NCBI GenBank assembly: GCA_964035545.1
Contig: OZ037765.1
Location: 2,021,001 to 2,085,000 of the forward strand
Direction: 5' to 3'
Length of the DNA: 64,000 nt
Source: Bugula neritina
Lineage: Eukaryota > Bryozoa > Gymnolaemata > Cheilostomatida > Bugulidae
The translations under genes and the position numbers were made by a program. Positions within the stretch are counted from its first letter, which is position 1. Each line of letters begins with the position of its first letter. Of this stretch, positions 1 through 11,475 are shown in pieces. The notes below the pieces were generated by a model. The model worked only from the letters and a program-made list of their open reading frames with translations. It had not been told where the DNA came from and ran no database searches.

Positions 1-34
1 CTAGGTTTGCTATGTCTGTAGTATATAAAAATTT

Positions 35-107
35 TGCTTCCACTGGGATTTGAACCCAAGACCTCGAGCTCGCAAGCAGGCGCCCTAACCATTACACCAC
101 AGGGGCT
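35..107 (-). repeat. tRNA-like SINE, family 1
   Basis: On the minus strand it has an A-box-like TGGTGTAATGGTTAG and a B-box-like GGGTTCAAATCCC, spaced as in a tRNA. The anticodon arm does not pair and the acceptor arms mismatch, so it is a tRNA-derived repeat rather than a gene. Other copies lie at 15486-15558, 30856-30930, 34178-34250, 42419-42488 and 44764-44834. Confidence 0.65.
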
Positions 108-243
108 ACTGGGTGAACACAACACTACATAGTATTGAATAATTACTGCCTAATTATTTCAAATTCTCATTTTTAAGTCAAAGGAATTAGTTAGCTATAT
201 TTCAGGTGTCACGCTGACATTATATGACAGGTGTATCTTTCAG

Positions 244-1703
244 GTATATGTAACACAGTGGGCCGGGTGCTCTCAGGTGTCCTGTCTACCATACCAGGAG
301 TGTCAGCTTTACTCGTCAACAACATATGTGTCACTCTGTGCGGCATTTCCGTGCTACTTATGCCATTCTGCAACTCATTTGCTCTGATGGTAGTGGCCAA
401 CAGTGCCTTTGGCCTGTTCGCATGTAAGTTACTAATACAGCATGAATTACAATTCTACGCCTATAATTGAAGCTTATATTGTAAGCAATTCCAAAGTATT
501 TCAATAAGTTCATGGAATACTCATGTTGTTTGAACCCCAGTAAAGGTCATGGGTGATGCTAGGAAGAGCATCTACTCATAGTTGCTCTTGTACCACACGT
601 TAATACTTCGAGACCATTTCATTAGGGGCTCTCATGGGGATAGTGCCTATAAACTTTTGTGCGTTTTTATAAAGTACCCATTTTGTTGCAATGCTTAAAA
701 TTTCAAAGTATAAAAAAGCAATAGTCCTCCACAATGTTATATCATTTTACTTGTGTTGGAAGTATGCTAAACTTATCACATTTTCTCTAAATAACTGTTT
801 ATATTTTTAAAATCACATGTAAACTACTGGGTGGTTTATACTATGTTGTAGCTACACTCATCTCATTGGCTCCTATTATAATGTGCGAGTTACTGGGACT
901 AGAAAAGTTGACCAACGGGTTTGGGCTTCTTTGCCTTGTCAGGGGAGTAACGGCAATAGCCGGACCACCAATAGTAGGTAAGGCAGTTTCTGGTAGGTAG
1001 GATAACTTCTCATAGAAGAGACAACTACTGATAGATGAGAGATTGTATAGTATTTAATATATATATGATTTAGTAGACAAGCTGGCCTTGGTAGGTGGGA
1101 AAATTCGAGTAGGGAAGACAAATCCCAATGAGATTGCATATCCAATCACTTGCTCTCACACAGTGTAGGCTATATGTTTAGATACTCTATAAAATATATT
1201 TAATTTAACAATTAATATTTAATTATTGCTATTTAAAATGTTTCTTTATGCACACTGCTTTTCATTTTCACCCATAGAGTTTAGTGTTGGTACTGTTTTA
1301 GTCAGGATTGATGTCATGCTGCCAATAATGTTCTTCACATGCTGGCAGCATATGCTAATGGTTTAAATTTCTTCTTGTAATCTAGTTATTAATTACGACT
1401 AAATAACTAAAAGATGAAAAGCACATGATGAGGTGGTCACAAGATTACAAACTACGTAGCCAGTTTATTCACCTACATATTTTTTATGTAACTGAAGTGA
1501 TATTTTATAGTCTTACATCAAATCGTCAAAAAGTTATGCTTTATGTTTTTGTATTATTCTGCTGTAATGTTCTTGTAGGAATGCTGTATGACATCACCGG
1601 TGACTACAGCGCCACATTTTACGCTGGAGGGGCGTGTCTTATAGCCTGCGGCGGGCTCCATTTCCTGCTCCATCTCAAATATTTCAAAGGAAAGACTGAC
1701 TGA
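244..1703 (+). CDS. M1: MCT/SLC16-like transporter, 3' end only (partial gene)
   Basis: Last three coding exons of a monocarboxylate-transporter-like membrane protein: 244-423 (180 nt), 852-977 (126 nt) and 1579-1703 (stop TGA at 1701-1703). All junctions are GT-AG and phase 1. The first exon encodes helix 8-9 (starts GICNTVGR), the second helix 10-11 (LLGLEKLTNGFGLLCLVRG) and the third the end of helix 11 plus helix 12 (LYDITGDYSATFYAGGA), closing with a short Lys-rich tail. Exon sizes 180 and 126 nt equal those of M2 and M4, placing it in the M1-M4 subfamily. The 5' half lies left of the window. Position 1-243 is intron and holds a tRNA-like repeat. Transport is inferred from the family; the substrate is unknown. 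Confidence 0.85.
526..655 (+). repeat. SINE-like repeat, family 2 (partial)
   Basis: Shares ACCCCAGTAAAGGTCATGG and GTGATGCTAGGAAGAGCAT with the copies at 22012-22160, 41388-41575 and 54717-54900. It lies in the intron after the first visible exon of M1. Confidence 0.45.
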
Positions 1704-2084
1704 TATTTTACACTCTTATTAGCTTACTTAAATAGGATGTAAATTTTTATGATAAATTTTGTATTTTTTTAATTTTGTCTTCATGCATATAAGAAACTTT
1801 TGCAAACTATTAGTTCATATTTTTATTTACTATAATTTTTAAAAAAACAAATTAATTATAGTTTTATTTGTATAAAACGGGTGACGCTATTTTTTTAGTT
1901 GTACATCAATTATCCGCTGCCAATTGAAGCAGCAATATTTTATATTTTTAAAAATAGTTCAATTCCTATTTTTAGTAGTGAGCAGCTTTTGATGCCAAAA
2001 CAATTTGTTTAATTTCATATTATTGTGCTATTTCTACAGAATCCTTACTTTTATAGTGAAGATACAATAAGTACATTTACAAAT

Positions 2085-2528
2085 TCAATGAAACTGGCGT
2101 TTATGTACGCTTTCTTTGGTGGTTTTCATTTTAAACTTGACTAGCTGTGAGATTCTCCCACAGCCATAGGCTGAAATCACACACACCTCCGGAATATGCA
2201 ATGAAATCACAATGAATTTGATGTCTGCTGGCCGTTTGCCAAATCTAGATCCACATTTTTTGCTATGAATGTAGAGATATTGCACTAAAGCGAACTCAGT
2301 GAACATGTATAGAGAAGTAAAGGGATTCACTGCACAGATTGTATACAAAATAACATCAAAGTTATCTGCATTGACAAAGCAGCCACATTCATATGTTAGA
2401 GGATGGTTCTTAATGAAAGAAATTTTTCTTCTTGAATATTTCAAGCCTTGGGTCCTATAACCAAGGTACGATGGGTAGACAGTTTTATCTTCACCCATAC
2501 AGTACAATCTTGTGGATGAGAATTTCAA
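2085..2528 (-). other. Unassigned open reading frame, 147 codons
   Basis: An uninterrupted frame starting MKFSSTRLYCMGEDK and ending SVHKRQFH before a stop. It contains HPLTYECGCF and KKCGSRFGKRP. I recognise no family. It could be a remnant of a transposon or an exon of an unknown gene, or it may be chance. No supporting splice or poly(A) context was seen. Confidence 0.2.
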
Positions 2529-3091
2529 AACTAAGGCACTGAGGCATACATGCTAGCCTGCTTTTCATTAGCAAGATGTGTGAGCTAGTTCGTAGCTGCA
2601 GTCATGTAAGCACAAGTGTTTATTCATGATTTAAATTCAACAGACTTGGATTGATCAACGTGAGGAATTACTGCAACTATACTCAGCGAATGTAACAGAG
2701 TGAATCTCCATTATTCATTTCTATAAAAAGGTACTTGTGTTTTAATAAGTATCATCAATTTTATTAAACTTCATAAGGCTGTAACAACACTTCAAAACAA
2801 TGTGAGTTGTGTGAAAGTTTCTAATGCAAAGAGTGTTGCCCTAGATCCTTACGTGTAATTTTGTTATTGGAAGTTGGAGTTTGACATAGCAATGCTCGCA
2901 TTGATTTTGGAACATAAGCATGGTACAGTTTCTAATGCTTAATAGTAGTAGGTTGTTGTTATTATATATTGCAGAATATGCCAATTGCAAATATATTCAT
3001 ACTTTCTTGGCTTTGGAATAATCACGAACTGTATTGCCATTTAGGAGCAATAGTGTAGATTTTGAGATAGCATAAGTTCTAAAATTGTTTT

Positions 3092-3220
3092 ATTAAGCTT
3101 TGGTTTGAGGTGTGGGTTGAAACTCTTACGAGAGCACAACTTCTTTTGCTGCATTTCTAATATATAACACAGGCTCTTCTCAACTTCTCTATTACTGCAC
3201 CTACCTCTGTATTGCATAGT
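3092..3220 (+). repeat. Dispersed repeat 'R100', copy 1
   Basis: One of at least seven related stretches of about 90-130 bp. Core features in order are a GGTTTG-like start, GAGAGCACAACTTCTTTTGC, TATATAACACAGGC and CTCAACTTCTCTATTACTGC. Other copies: 11380-11475(+), 17515-17625(-), 19755-19895(+), 41160-41300(+), 51005-51115(-), 60355-60445(+). No coding capacity, inverted ends or tRNA head seen. Confidence 0.5.
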
Positions 3221-3281
3221 ATGGGTACAGGAATTTCTGTTTCAGCATTACATTTCACATAATATATTCAGATACGATAAT

Positions 3282-4120
3282 ATGGAAGAAAAGGATCATT
3301 CCGATCACTTTGAGAATGGAATTCAATCACCTGAAGAATCTGTGAATCAGGAAGAAACTAATCAGTCTAGCAGACTTCTGGGGAATGAGACATCCACAGC
3401 TTCTGTCCTTAACGAAGGTAGGGAGTTATTTCCCCTAGTAGTTTATTTGAAGATACTGGGGATTGTAATTGTGTTTAAACTTAAAGTTTTAATGAAAGAG
3501 TGTTGATGCTAAATGTTCTTTTAACAATTTGAAAACATGTAATAGACTGAAAGCAATTATATGATAATTCTATGCATTTTAACATTATTGCAGCTTGCTT
3601 TAAAACATGGTGCTCAACCTGTTTTTGGTGTTTTTTGGGCTTTGAAAGCTTAGCTTGTAGAAAACTAATATAGCACAGCTGCTTTTGATCATTTTCAAAT
3701 AATTTTGCAATATTCAAAACTCTTTTAATTCCAGTTGAAATGTCATGTTACAAAACTTATTTCTAAACTTTTTTCAAGTGGTTATATTTGATTAGCAATT
3801 ATTTCAAGGAAGTGTTGATGTACAAAGTACAGACACATGCGTGTGCTTTATATATTACTCATTCTATTTCTTAAGAAGTGCATTTACAGTATCGAAAGGA
3901 AGAGGAAACGATTTCTGCTTTTCTGTGTGCTGCTGCAGTAGCCACAATGGCAGCAACAGAGTAGTCGCATAATCTAAATAGTAGTAGTAAATATTAGTAG
4001 TAGTAGCAGCAGTAGTGGTAGTATAGCAACATTACTAGTAGTAGCAGCAGTAGCAGCATTACTAGTAGTAGTAGTGGTAGTAGTAGCAGCAGTAGCAGCA
4101 GTAGCAGTAGTAACAGCAGT

Positions 4121-4200
<80 letters not shown>

Positions 4201-7200
4201 CAGTAGTAGAAGTTATAGTAGTATAGCAGCAATACTAGCAGTAGCAATACTAGTAGTAGTATATAGTTCATTGTGCAATGCTAGCTAGACTTATGTTCCC
4301 CTGCTTATTGCTGCTTCACCTCTTTTATCTTCCAGGTGACTGGGAAGACTACATTCCTCAGCCACCTGATGGAGGTTGGGGCTGGGTCATTGCTATAGCT
4401 TCTTTCTGCAACAATTTCCTAGTAGATGGCATTGCTTACTGCTTCGGTGTGTTTCTGACTACATTCGCCACCACCTTTAGCACAACTATTGCCAAGGCTA
4501 GCCTGTCTAACTCCTTCCTCTGTGGAGTTTACCAGCTTGTTGGTATGTAGCCTGGGATTCAAAGCTTTTCACAGTAACACCTCTTCTAAAGCTCTCTGCA
4601 CCAGCCTTGCACACATTTCATAGCATTTTCAGCTACGGGGGCTTCTTAAGAGGTGATGCTGTAAAATATGTATGTTGTGATGTGTTTTTAGAAGCTGAGT
4701 ATATTGATTACATACCAATACCACCGGATGGAGGGTGGGGCTGGGTGATGGTTCTGGCGTGTTTCGTCAGCCACTTTCTTTTAGATGGTATAGCAAATTC
4801 TTTTGGCATCTTTCTTAAAATCTACAGGGACTATTTTCATGCAGGCAATGCAAACACTAGTCTCTCTAACTCTTTAATTTGTGGAGTGTATTTGATGACA
4901 GGTACGTTCTAGGTATAGCTAAAAGCAGATAGTTTTATCAAATAGTGAAACATTATTTCTTCTTTTCAGTATAACATGACTTAATTTTTCCAATATTTTA
5001 TATAAAAGTGCATTAAACAATATGATTTTACAGCTCTTTTTAGAGAAATTTGTGTTCTAACAGGTATTTTTAACACATAAAACTGTTTGTTAAAACTAGT
5101 TGTTGCATATTAAGCTGGAAGTAAGTGTGTCCATGTCTAATCACTCTGGATCCCCAAATTTCAAAACCTCAAATGAAATTTAAAACAGGCTAAACTATGG
5201 ATTCAAGATGTTCTGTTGAAGCAACATAATTTTTCAAAATGGAATTTTTTTATCCCAAAACTCAGCAAGTTTCGATAACTTCTTGCAAGTTCCAGAAAAT
5301 TCTGGCAGGTTCCGGCAGTTTCAATATATTTTAAAGTCTAGGGCTCGAATCACGCCTTATCTGTCAACAACATTTGTGAACAGAGTCTGTATTGAATTAA
5401 GAGTCATTTTTCTAAGTGAGTTATGTAAATACTGCATATGTCAAGCAGCTATGCTATGTGCAAGAGTTGAAGTATTCCAGTTTCATTCTCCACATGGTTG
5501 CCGAATTAAACCTCATATTTAAATTAGAAAAACATGTTTATATGATATGTTGACAGGTCTTGGATTGAAGTGGCAAAGCTAAAAAACAGTAGCAAGTTAT
5601 TCTTGCTGTAGCACCTATAAGAGTAAAAACTTTTGACAAAACTTTAATTTTAAAAAATTGTTTTTGTAAAATGGAAAGTACAAAAATGTAAAAACAAACT
5701 TCAATTAGATAATAATGCTAGTCTAAAAACAAAAGACTTGAAATGGGAGGAAAGTTACATCGTAACACTCAATAAGATAATTATTTTAACTCTAAATTCA
5801 TTCATGGTGTCTCATTTTATGTATTGTTTTGAATTTAAACAACAAGTTAATAAATTAATGATAGCACCTTTAGAAACTGTTAACCAACATCACCTACACA
5901 GACTTGAAAGCAAACATAGGTAGACTGCATTGGCAGATACTTTAGGACACTTGTTCTATTGTCAGATACTTTTGTTGTATAAAGCTGATTTTGAACTGTT
6001 AGATTCATGTGCAATATTGCATGCAGTTTATTTATAATTATATTTCAAATCTGAATTTTAAACCTTTCTATATTCAAAACATTACTAAATAAAATATAAA
6101 CACTTGACCTACCTTATCTATGTTGTGAATACGTAGCTTATGTTTTATTAAAGTTTGTATTTCGATTAGGGCCTATAGCTGGAGCTCTCGTAAATGCGTA
6201 TGGATGCAGGAAAGTTGGAATTGTTGGTTCAATTATTGCCGCTATAGCTTTTATACTCAGCACTTTCTCAAAATCTATCTACGTGTTCCAGTGGACTTAC
6301 GGGATTATGGGAGGTGAGTGGACTGCCCAACTCATTCCAACTAAACCAACTGCTTGTTATAAGTACAAAATATACTTTAATGAATGCTCAAACTTTAGTT
6401 AAATGCAGTAGACATCTGCCATACAAATATTCAAATTGATGCATTAAAACCAGAAAACGTTTAATAACCTTTAAACTTCCATTACTCATCTTTACAAATT
6501 CTGATTATTATAGTTGAACAATGATGGTACTGCGGTTACTGCTAATTGTGTTTCAGATAACAGCCACATATATTCTAAACAAATGTTTTACTTTCAAGGT
6601 TTTGGGTTCGGGCTGATGTATTTGCCGGCTGTCATTGGAGTTGGATTTTATTTTGAGAAAAGACGTGCCTTAGCCACAGGAATTGCAGTTTGTGGCACGG
6701 GTATTGGGACGTTTGCTATGGCACCCTTTGCGTCGTTCTTATTAACTCACTTAGACTGGATAAATGCTCATTACGTTCTCGGTAAATATTATAATTGTTT
6801 TAATTATTTTAATTATTTTATCTCAGGAGTTGTCATCTCACTTATAATGATGAACATATTTTCAATTTACGGAACTCGAAATTCATCACAATGGATTGTT
6901 TTATTAAAGCCAGTTAATTAACTTCATAAGTTTGACAGATGTATGCAAAGTAAGGCTAACAAATAATGGAACGTAAAACATAACATATCAAACCAAACCT
7001 TTTGGAATTTCGAGTTGTAACTGTATCCAACAGGAAGTAGTATGGTGTGTTGAATTATTGTGCATTCCGTACATTCTTATTATCTCCCCGGCAGCTGGTT
7101 TGCTGCTACAGGGGTGTATATTCTCCAGTTTAATGAGACCACTCACAGGAAGAAGGCGTAAACCACCAAAGGAAGCAGATATTCACCCTGCACCGACTAT

Positions 7201-10200
7201 AGTCGTGACTCCAATCCAAGAAGAAGATGGTGGGGTGGTTCAGGATAGCACGCGACATTTTCAGCCAGCTGAAGTAATAGAACTAAAGCCAAGAGCTAGG
7301 TATATTTTCATAAAACGAAGCTTTATTAAATTTTCTTTTCAATTTCCATAGGGGTAGCTGTGGCTATCACAATAAAAATAGACAAGCTAGTAATTGTAGT
7401 CACTAATTAAAACACACAGTTAATGAAGCTTTAAGATATGTTTTAGTTTTATAAGGGCTTTAAATAGCAATAATTTTTAGTCGAGAAAAAATGAAAGACT
7501 CGAACTCAAACTGAATAAGTGAATTTCTAATCTTTAAAAACTTGAAGTACAAAATTATTTGTTGATGGTACAAATATAATCTTGAAATTATAGTTTTCTT
7601 GCTATATTACGTGTGTATATAATACATTATAATATATTTTAATATATTATGTAATATGTGATACAATTCAATATAATGCAATAGAATATGCTTAATAAAT
7701 GCTTATTTAAATCAAAATATGTATGTCTTCGTTAAAAATTTGTTAATAATTATGTTAATGTATGTATGTTGTTGAATGATAGTATATTGCAATATGTTTT
7801 AAGTTATTAAGATTCTAAGTAGCAATAATCTGCCAAGTGCATAAAACATGCAGTTATAGGGGAATTTTACAAAGTGATTTGGGATCATTTCTATAAAAAG
7901 CCTATTCTATGATACAGTTCTGTTCAATGTTGAAAACTACATTTATTTTCTAGAAACATCGCCCAGTCGAGTAGTGCATTACACAGTAACAGCAAGAGTC
8001 AGAATCCCCCTAAGTTACATGCCAGCGCATTTATCGGGCCGACCACCAGGACCCCCAGTGAGATAGTGGAGGACCTAAAGAGACCACTCTATATAAGGAA
8101 CATCTTCCACAGTGGGGTAATTCACCCTTCTTTAGAGCCAGCAGACGAGGTCACAAGGAGTTCCAAAAGTATTCCCAGTGTGAGTGTTAAGATTTGTCTT
8201 CCTTTAAATTGTGAGGTTGATATAAATTTATCAGTATATATATTACAGTGGTCTGATAGAATGGGCCAGCACTAAAGTGGTCCAATAGAGTGGTACTACA
8301 AAATTTCAGCATTGAAGTTGTCTAGTATTACAATTAGCCAGCTCTACAAACTCTTATGTCCATCACCACAGGTGCACCATGCCAGGTGGTCATGTCTCAA
8401 CAAGCTGCCAAAGCCAATGGCGGATGTGATAGCAGAGATGGCTGACCCGTACATCCTGAAGAACAAGAAGATGCTGCTACTATGCACAGCCAACCTGTTC
8501 GCTATGACAGGATTCTACGTACCTATCATCTTTTCGGCAGACCGCGCTGTCGGACTTGGCATATCTCAAGATAACGCTGCCTTCCTTCTCTCCATTATGG
8601 GTGAAGTTCCAACATACCCTGTTTTATGTGATCTCTGTAATATTTTGATAGCAGCAACCGTATGATCCTTATCAACTCAGTCTACAAAACTAAGTCATAA
8701 AATCTGAGTGAGTTATTTTAAACTCAATTTTGCCAATTTCAAGGACCCCTATGTTATTTATAGAGTTTTAGAGTTATCCTCTCTGTTTTGACTACAATTA
8801 TCGAAATTTATTAGATTAAAATACCAACACACTATGGAAACATAGGCAGCAGCCCTAGTTTAGTAGTTAACGTGTTGGCCTAATATGACAAATGTGCGCT
8901 ACTGACAAGGCCCTTGGTGTAGTAGTTTTAGTTGTTGAAGTACTTTTCTAATTGAATAATTAGAAAATTTGTTGCCCATTTTATGTAAAATTTACCCTCA
9001 CTTTGAAAAAGTTCCTTTAGTATTTTTGGCTGTAATCAGTAATATGATAAAATATATTCGCTATCTTTTCACATTTATGCTGTAGTTTTATGTATTGCTA
9101 TTTCTTCCAAGTCTTTTTACATTATGCTGACATAAGCTTGTGTTTTTACATCTAGGCATGTGCAACACGATTGGCAGAGTTTTGGCGGGATTTGTGTCAT
9201 ACTTTCCTAAAATTTCACCGCTGCTTGTCAACAACGTGAGCACTACCCTAGCGGGCCTAACAGTTCTGCTGACTCCTTTCTGTACCAGCTACACCACCAT
9301 GGCTCTCTCTATAGCAGGATATGGGCTGTTTGCTTGTAAGTAGACGTATTTATGCTTTTTCTACTCTCTAATTTAAACTAAGTTATTTTATAGATGCCTA
9401 ATATTAGGTTATTGTGTTTTGCAGATTGCATTTAAAGGGTGCAGTAACTAAACAACCTATTTATAAATTTTGTGATCACTTACCTAACACAAGACGTTTT
9501 AGTATTGCACATTTATGGTAACATTGATATTTGTGTAACATGCACAGATTATCTTAGCAAGATTAAAATTAGATAAATTGGAATTTAAAGGTGAATTTTA
9601 AAAAATAGAAACTTGATTTGAGAGAACATGATTAAATTTTGGAGTTGTCTTTCTATTTGAACTGAGACGTTTTCTCTAACTTTTTTCTCTTGTTATTTCA
9701 CAGCTACTTTCATATCCCTGTCTCCGGTTATAATATGCAATCTGGTGGGCCTAGAGAAGTTAACCAATGGATTCGGGTTAATTTGTCTGGTCAGAGGAAT
9801 AACGGCCATTGCAGGACCTCCACTGGAAGGTGAGCTTTATCTTTTGTCATTATAATCAAGAAACCAGCAGTTAACATTAAATATTTAAAGAAAATTTCTT
9901 TACCATCTATAAAATCTATAGAAACAGAATATTTCAGTCTTGTACAAATTGAACGCTGCTGTAGAGATTATAAAAAATTTCTCCATCAATAACAGCTGAT
10001 ACCAACTTGCTATTCAAATATAATTTAAAGTGACTTCCTGGATTCTTAGCGATTACCTGGAATTGCTTTCCCTATCAAATTATTGATAAGAAGATAACTC
10101 CATACTTTTTAGTTTCACATATTAGCATCAAACAGAACTTTAGCTTGACTTGCTTAGTGATGTCAAAGTGACAAGTGAAAATAACATATTTTGAAATAAT

Positions 10201-10584
10201 GAAACATTTTATTTGCCTGTAAATTATTGCATTATGTCTCAAAATAGTAGACTATGCAATGTGTCATATTGACATGGCATGATGTGTCAACCTACCTCAG
10301 TGATTGACAGGTGAGTTAAATGACCCACTTTCTCTGTGTTGGTAACTGTTTAACTGACACGTCAACCTAACTCAGTTGTTGACAGGTGAGTTAGATGACT
10401 CACTTCTGCTATATTCAACTGAATGCTTGTTCTCTCTTTAGGTTTCCTATATGACTCTACTGGAGATTATGATGCCACATTCTATATGGGAGGAGCTTGT
10501 ATAATTGTCAGCGCTGCTCTTCATACGTTGCTGTATATAGTCGCAGAGACAAACCTTTTCAAGAAGAAACCTCCATCAGTGTAA
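3282..10584 (+). CDS. M2: MCT/SLC16-like transporter with duplicated helix-1 exon
   Basis: Coding exons: 3282-3417, then 4336-4542 (exon 2A) or 4692-4901 (exon 2B), 6170-6313, 6599-6781, 7095-7299, 7954-8179, 8372-8600, 9156-9335, 9704-9829, 10442-10584 (stop TAA). With 2A the product is about 592 aa, with 2B 593. Residues 1-45 are an acidic cytosolic N-terminus; the MCT signature DGGWGW is at 57-62 in helix 1. Helices 2-6 follow (KRRALATGIAVCGTG in the third following exon), then a long hydrophilic loop ending in the family motif LKRPLY, then helices 7-12. Exon phases are 1,1,1,1,2,0,1,1,1. Helix 1 lacks the MCT1 lysine, and helix 8 reads GMCNTIGR, with Asn where MCT1 has its coupling Asp, so classic proton-lactate symport is doubtful. 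The 2A/2B pair is the odd feature (listed separately). Exon 7954-8179 could end earlier; I chose the phase-0 GTGAGT donor. Confidence 0.87.
3980..4265 (+). repeat. Trinucleotide repeat tract (GTA/GCA with pure CAG core)
   Basis: An interrupted (GTA/GCA)n tract with a pure CAG run of about 25 units at roughly 4122-4197. It lies in M2 intron 1, ending about 70 nt before the acceptor of exon 2A, within the usual branch-point zone. It appears as poly-Cys or poly-Ser open frames, which are not genes. Confidence 0.9.
4336..4542 (+). CDS. M2 exon 2A (helix-1 exon, first copy)
   Basis: A 207-nt exon (69 codons) with acceptor TTCCAG before 4336 and donor GTATGT at 4543, phase 1 on both sides. It encodes GDWEDYIPQPPDGGWGWV and the rest of helix 1 through CGVYQLVG. 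It aligns along its whole length with exon 2B at 4692-4901. A hydrophobic in-frame stretch beginning with ATG at 4278 runs straight into it (MLARLMFPCLLLLHLF). This could be an alternative first exon, but the splice acceptor with matching phase makes the internal-exon reading more likely. Confidence 0.85.
4692..4901 (+). CDS. M2 exon 2B (helix-1 exon, second copy)
   Basis: A 210-nt exon (70 codons) with acceptor TTTTTAG before 4692 and donor GTACGT at 4902, again phase 1 on both sides. It therefore substitutes for exon 2A without a frame change. It encodes EAEYIDYIPIPPDGGWGWV and on to LICGVYLMTG. The intron between 2A and 2B is 149 nt, far shorter than most introns here. Including both copies would keep the frame but put two helix-1 segments in a row, so one-or-the-other use is the natural reading. 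Both copies are open and have intact sites. Confidence 0.85.
10287..10407 (+). repeat. Tandem pair carrying strong donor-like sites
   Basis: Two copies (about 10287-10332 and 10362-10407) of a sequence with GTCAACCTA, TTGACAGGTGAGTTA and CACTT. Each contains a near-perfect 5' splice consensus ACAG/GTGAGT but lies inside the last intron of M2, just before the acceptor at 10441. Confidence 0.6.
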
Positions 10585-10979
10585 ATAACTTTTTCAATAT
10601 ATGTTGTTTTAGTCTTTATTTTATTGACTGTTTCGTTCATATAATTACCTCCAAAAGTATTTTATACCAAGGTTATTTGTGGTTTATTAAGAAGTCCTAT
10701 TGTTACCTGTGCTTAGTAAGCATTGTTTACTGTTTATTTAATATACAGGAACGAATATATATGTAAATTATTTCTGTATTTTATGATTTATGTTAAAGGA
10801 AAATATAGTGAAGTTATTTTTTCAAGAATCGACAAAGCTATGCTGATTCTACTTTGAAATTGCAAGTTTAGAAATTATCTGATCTCGCATATATTGCATC
10901 TCGTGTTTATTTAAATCATGTTAACTAATATTCTTAAATTAATCTTAACATTTCCTTGTGAAACATAAGTTTTCTAAAC

Positions 10980-10985
10980 AATAAA
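10980..10985 (+). terminator. Candidate poly(A) signal of M2
   Basis: AATAAA about 400 nt after the M2 stop codon. It is the first canonical hexamer noticed; usage is unproven. Confidence 0.4.
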
Positions 10986-11379
10986 ATATTAGCTACCAAT
11001 ACATGCTTTATCTGAATTATTTTCAACCTGGGTGGTCAGCTACCAGCTATGACATATAACATGGTGATGTCACAGCATCAGTTGAAGCACTGACTCATAC
11101 TTGTCAGAGGTGTCACTTCTACATGTCACCTTGAGATACATGAAGCATTCTACTGATTGGAAAATTTCCATGACTTTCTGCATTGTGCTATCACTTTACA
11201 ATAATTAGAGATAAGTGAATGATAGAAAGTTAGTAACTGCCATGTCTGTCTTCGATTATTTTAAAGCTTTTGTTGTGAGGTGTCATGGATGTAAGCTGAG
11301 CTAGTATCTGAATGGGAAGTTAATTACTATCTAGTCATCCAGCCTAATAGCAATAGCCCAAGCTGACAACTTTTCTTAA

Positions 11380-11475
11380 TGAATCGTTGAAACTCCAGAG
11401 GGCACAACCTCTTTCGCTATATTTCCCATGTAGATAACAGGCTTTTCTCAATTTCTCCATTACTGCATCTGCCTT
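11380..11475 (+). repeat. Dispersed repeat 'R100', copy 2
   Basis: GTTGAAACTCCAGAGGGCAC, then AACAGGCTTTTCTCAATTTC and TCCATTACTGCA, matching copy 1 along its length. Confidence 0.5.

Larger units (their letters stand above)
1704..3281. other. M1-M2 intergenic region
   Basis: AT-rich. A 147-codon open frame on the minus strand (2085-2528) is long for this composition, with several Cys, but I recognise no domain and see no exon pattern in it. An 'R100' repeat is at 3092-3220. No clear promoter motif could be singled out upstream of the M2 start. Confidence 0.5.

Noticed and set aside
4062-4271. Poly-Cys/Tyr open frame
   Set aside because: Translation of the GTA/GCA trinucleotide repeat on the minus strand; no gene.
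4278-4335. Alternative start with hydrophobic leader before exon 2A of M2
   Set aside because: The frame is open from an ATG, but this is the pyrimidine-rich intron end before a good acceptor. Hydrophobic residues are expected from such sequence, and exon 1 supplies a normal start.
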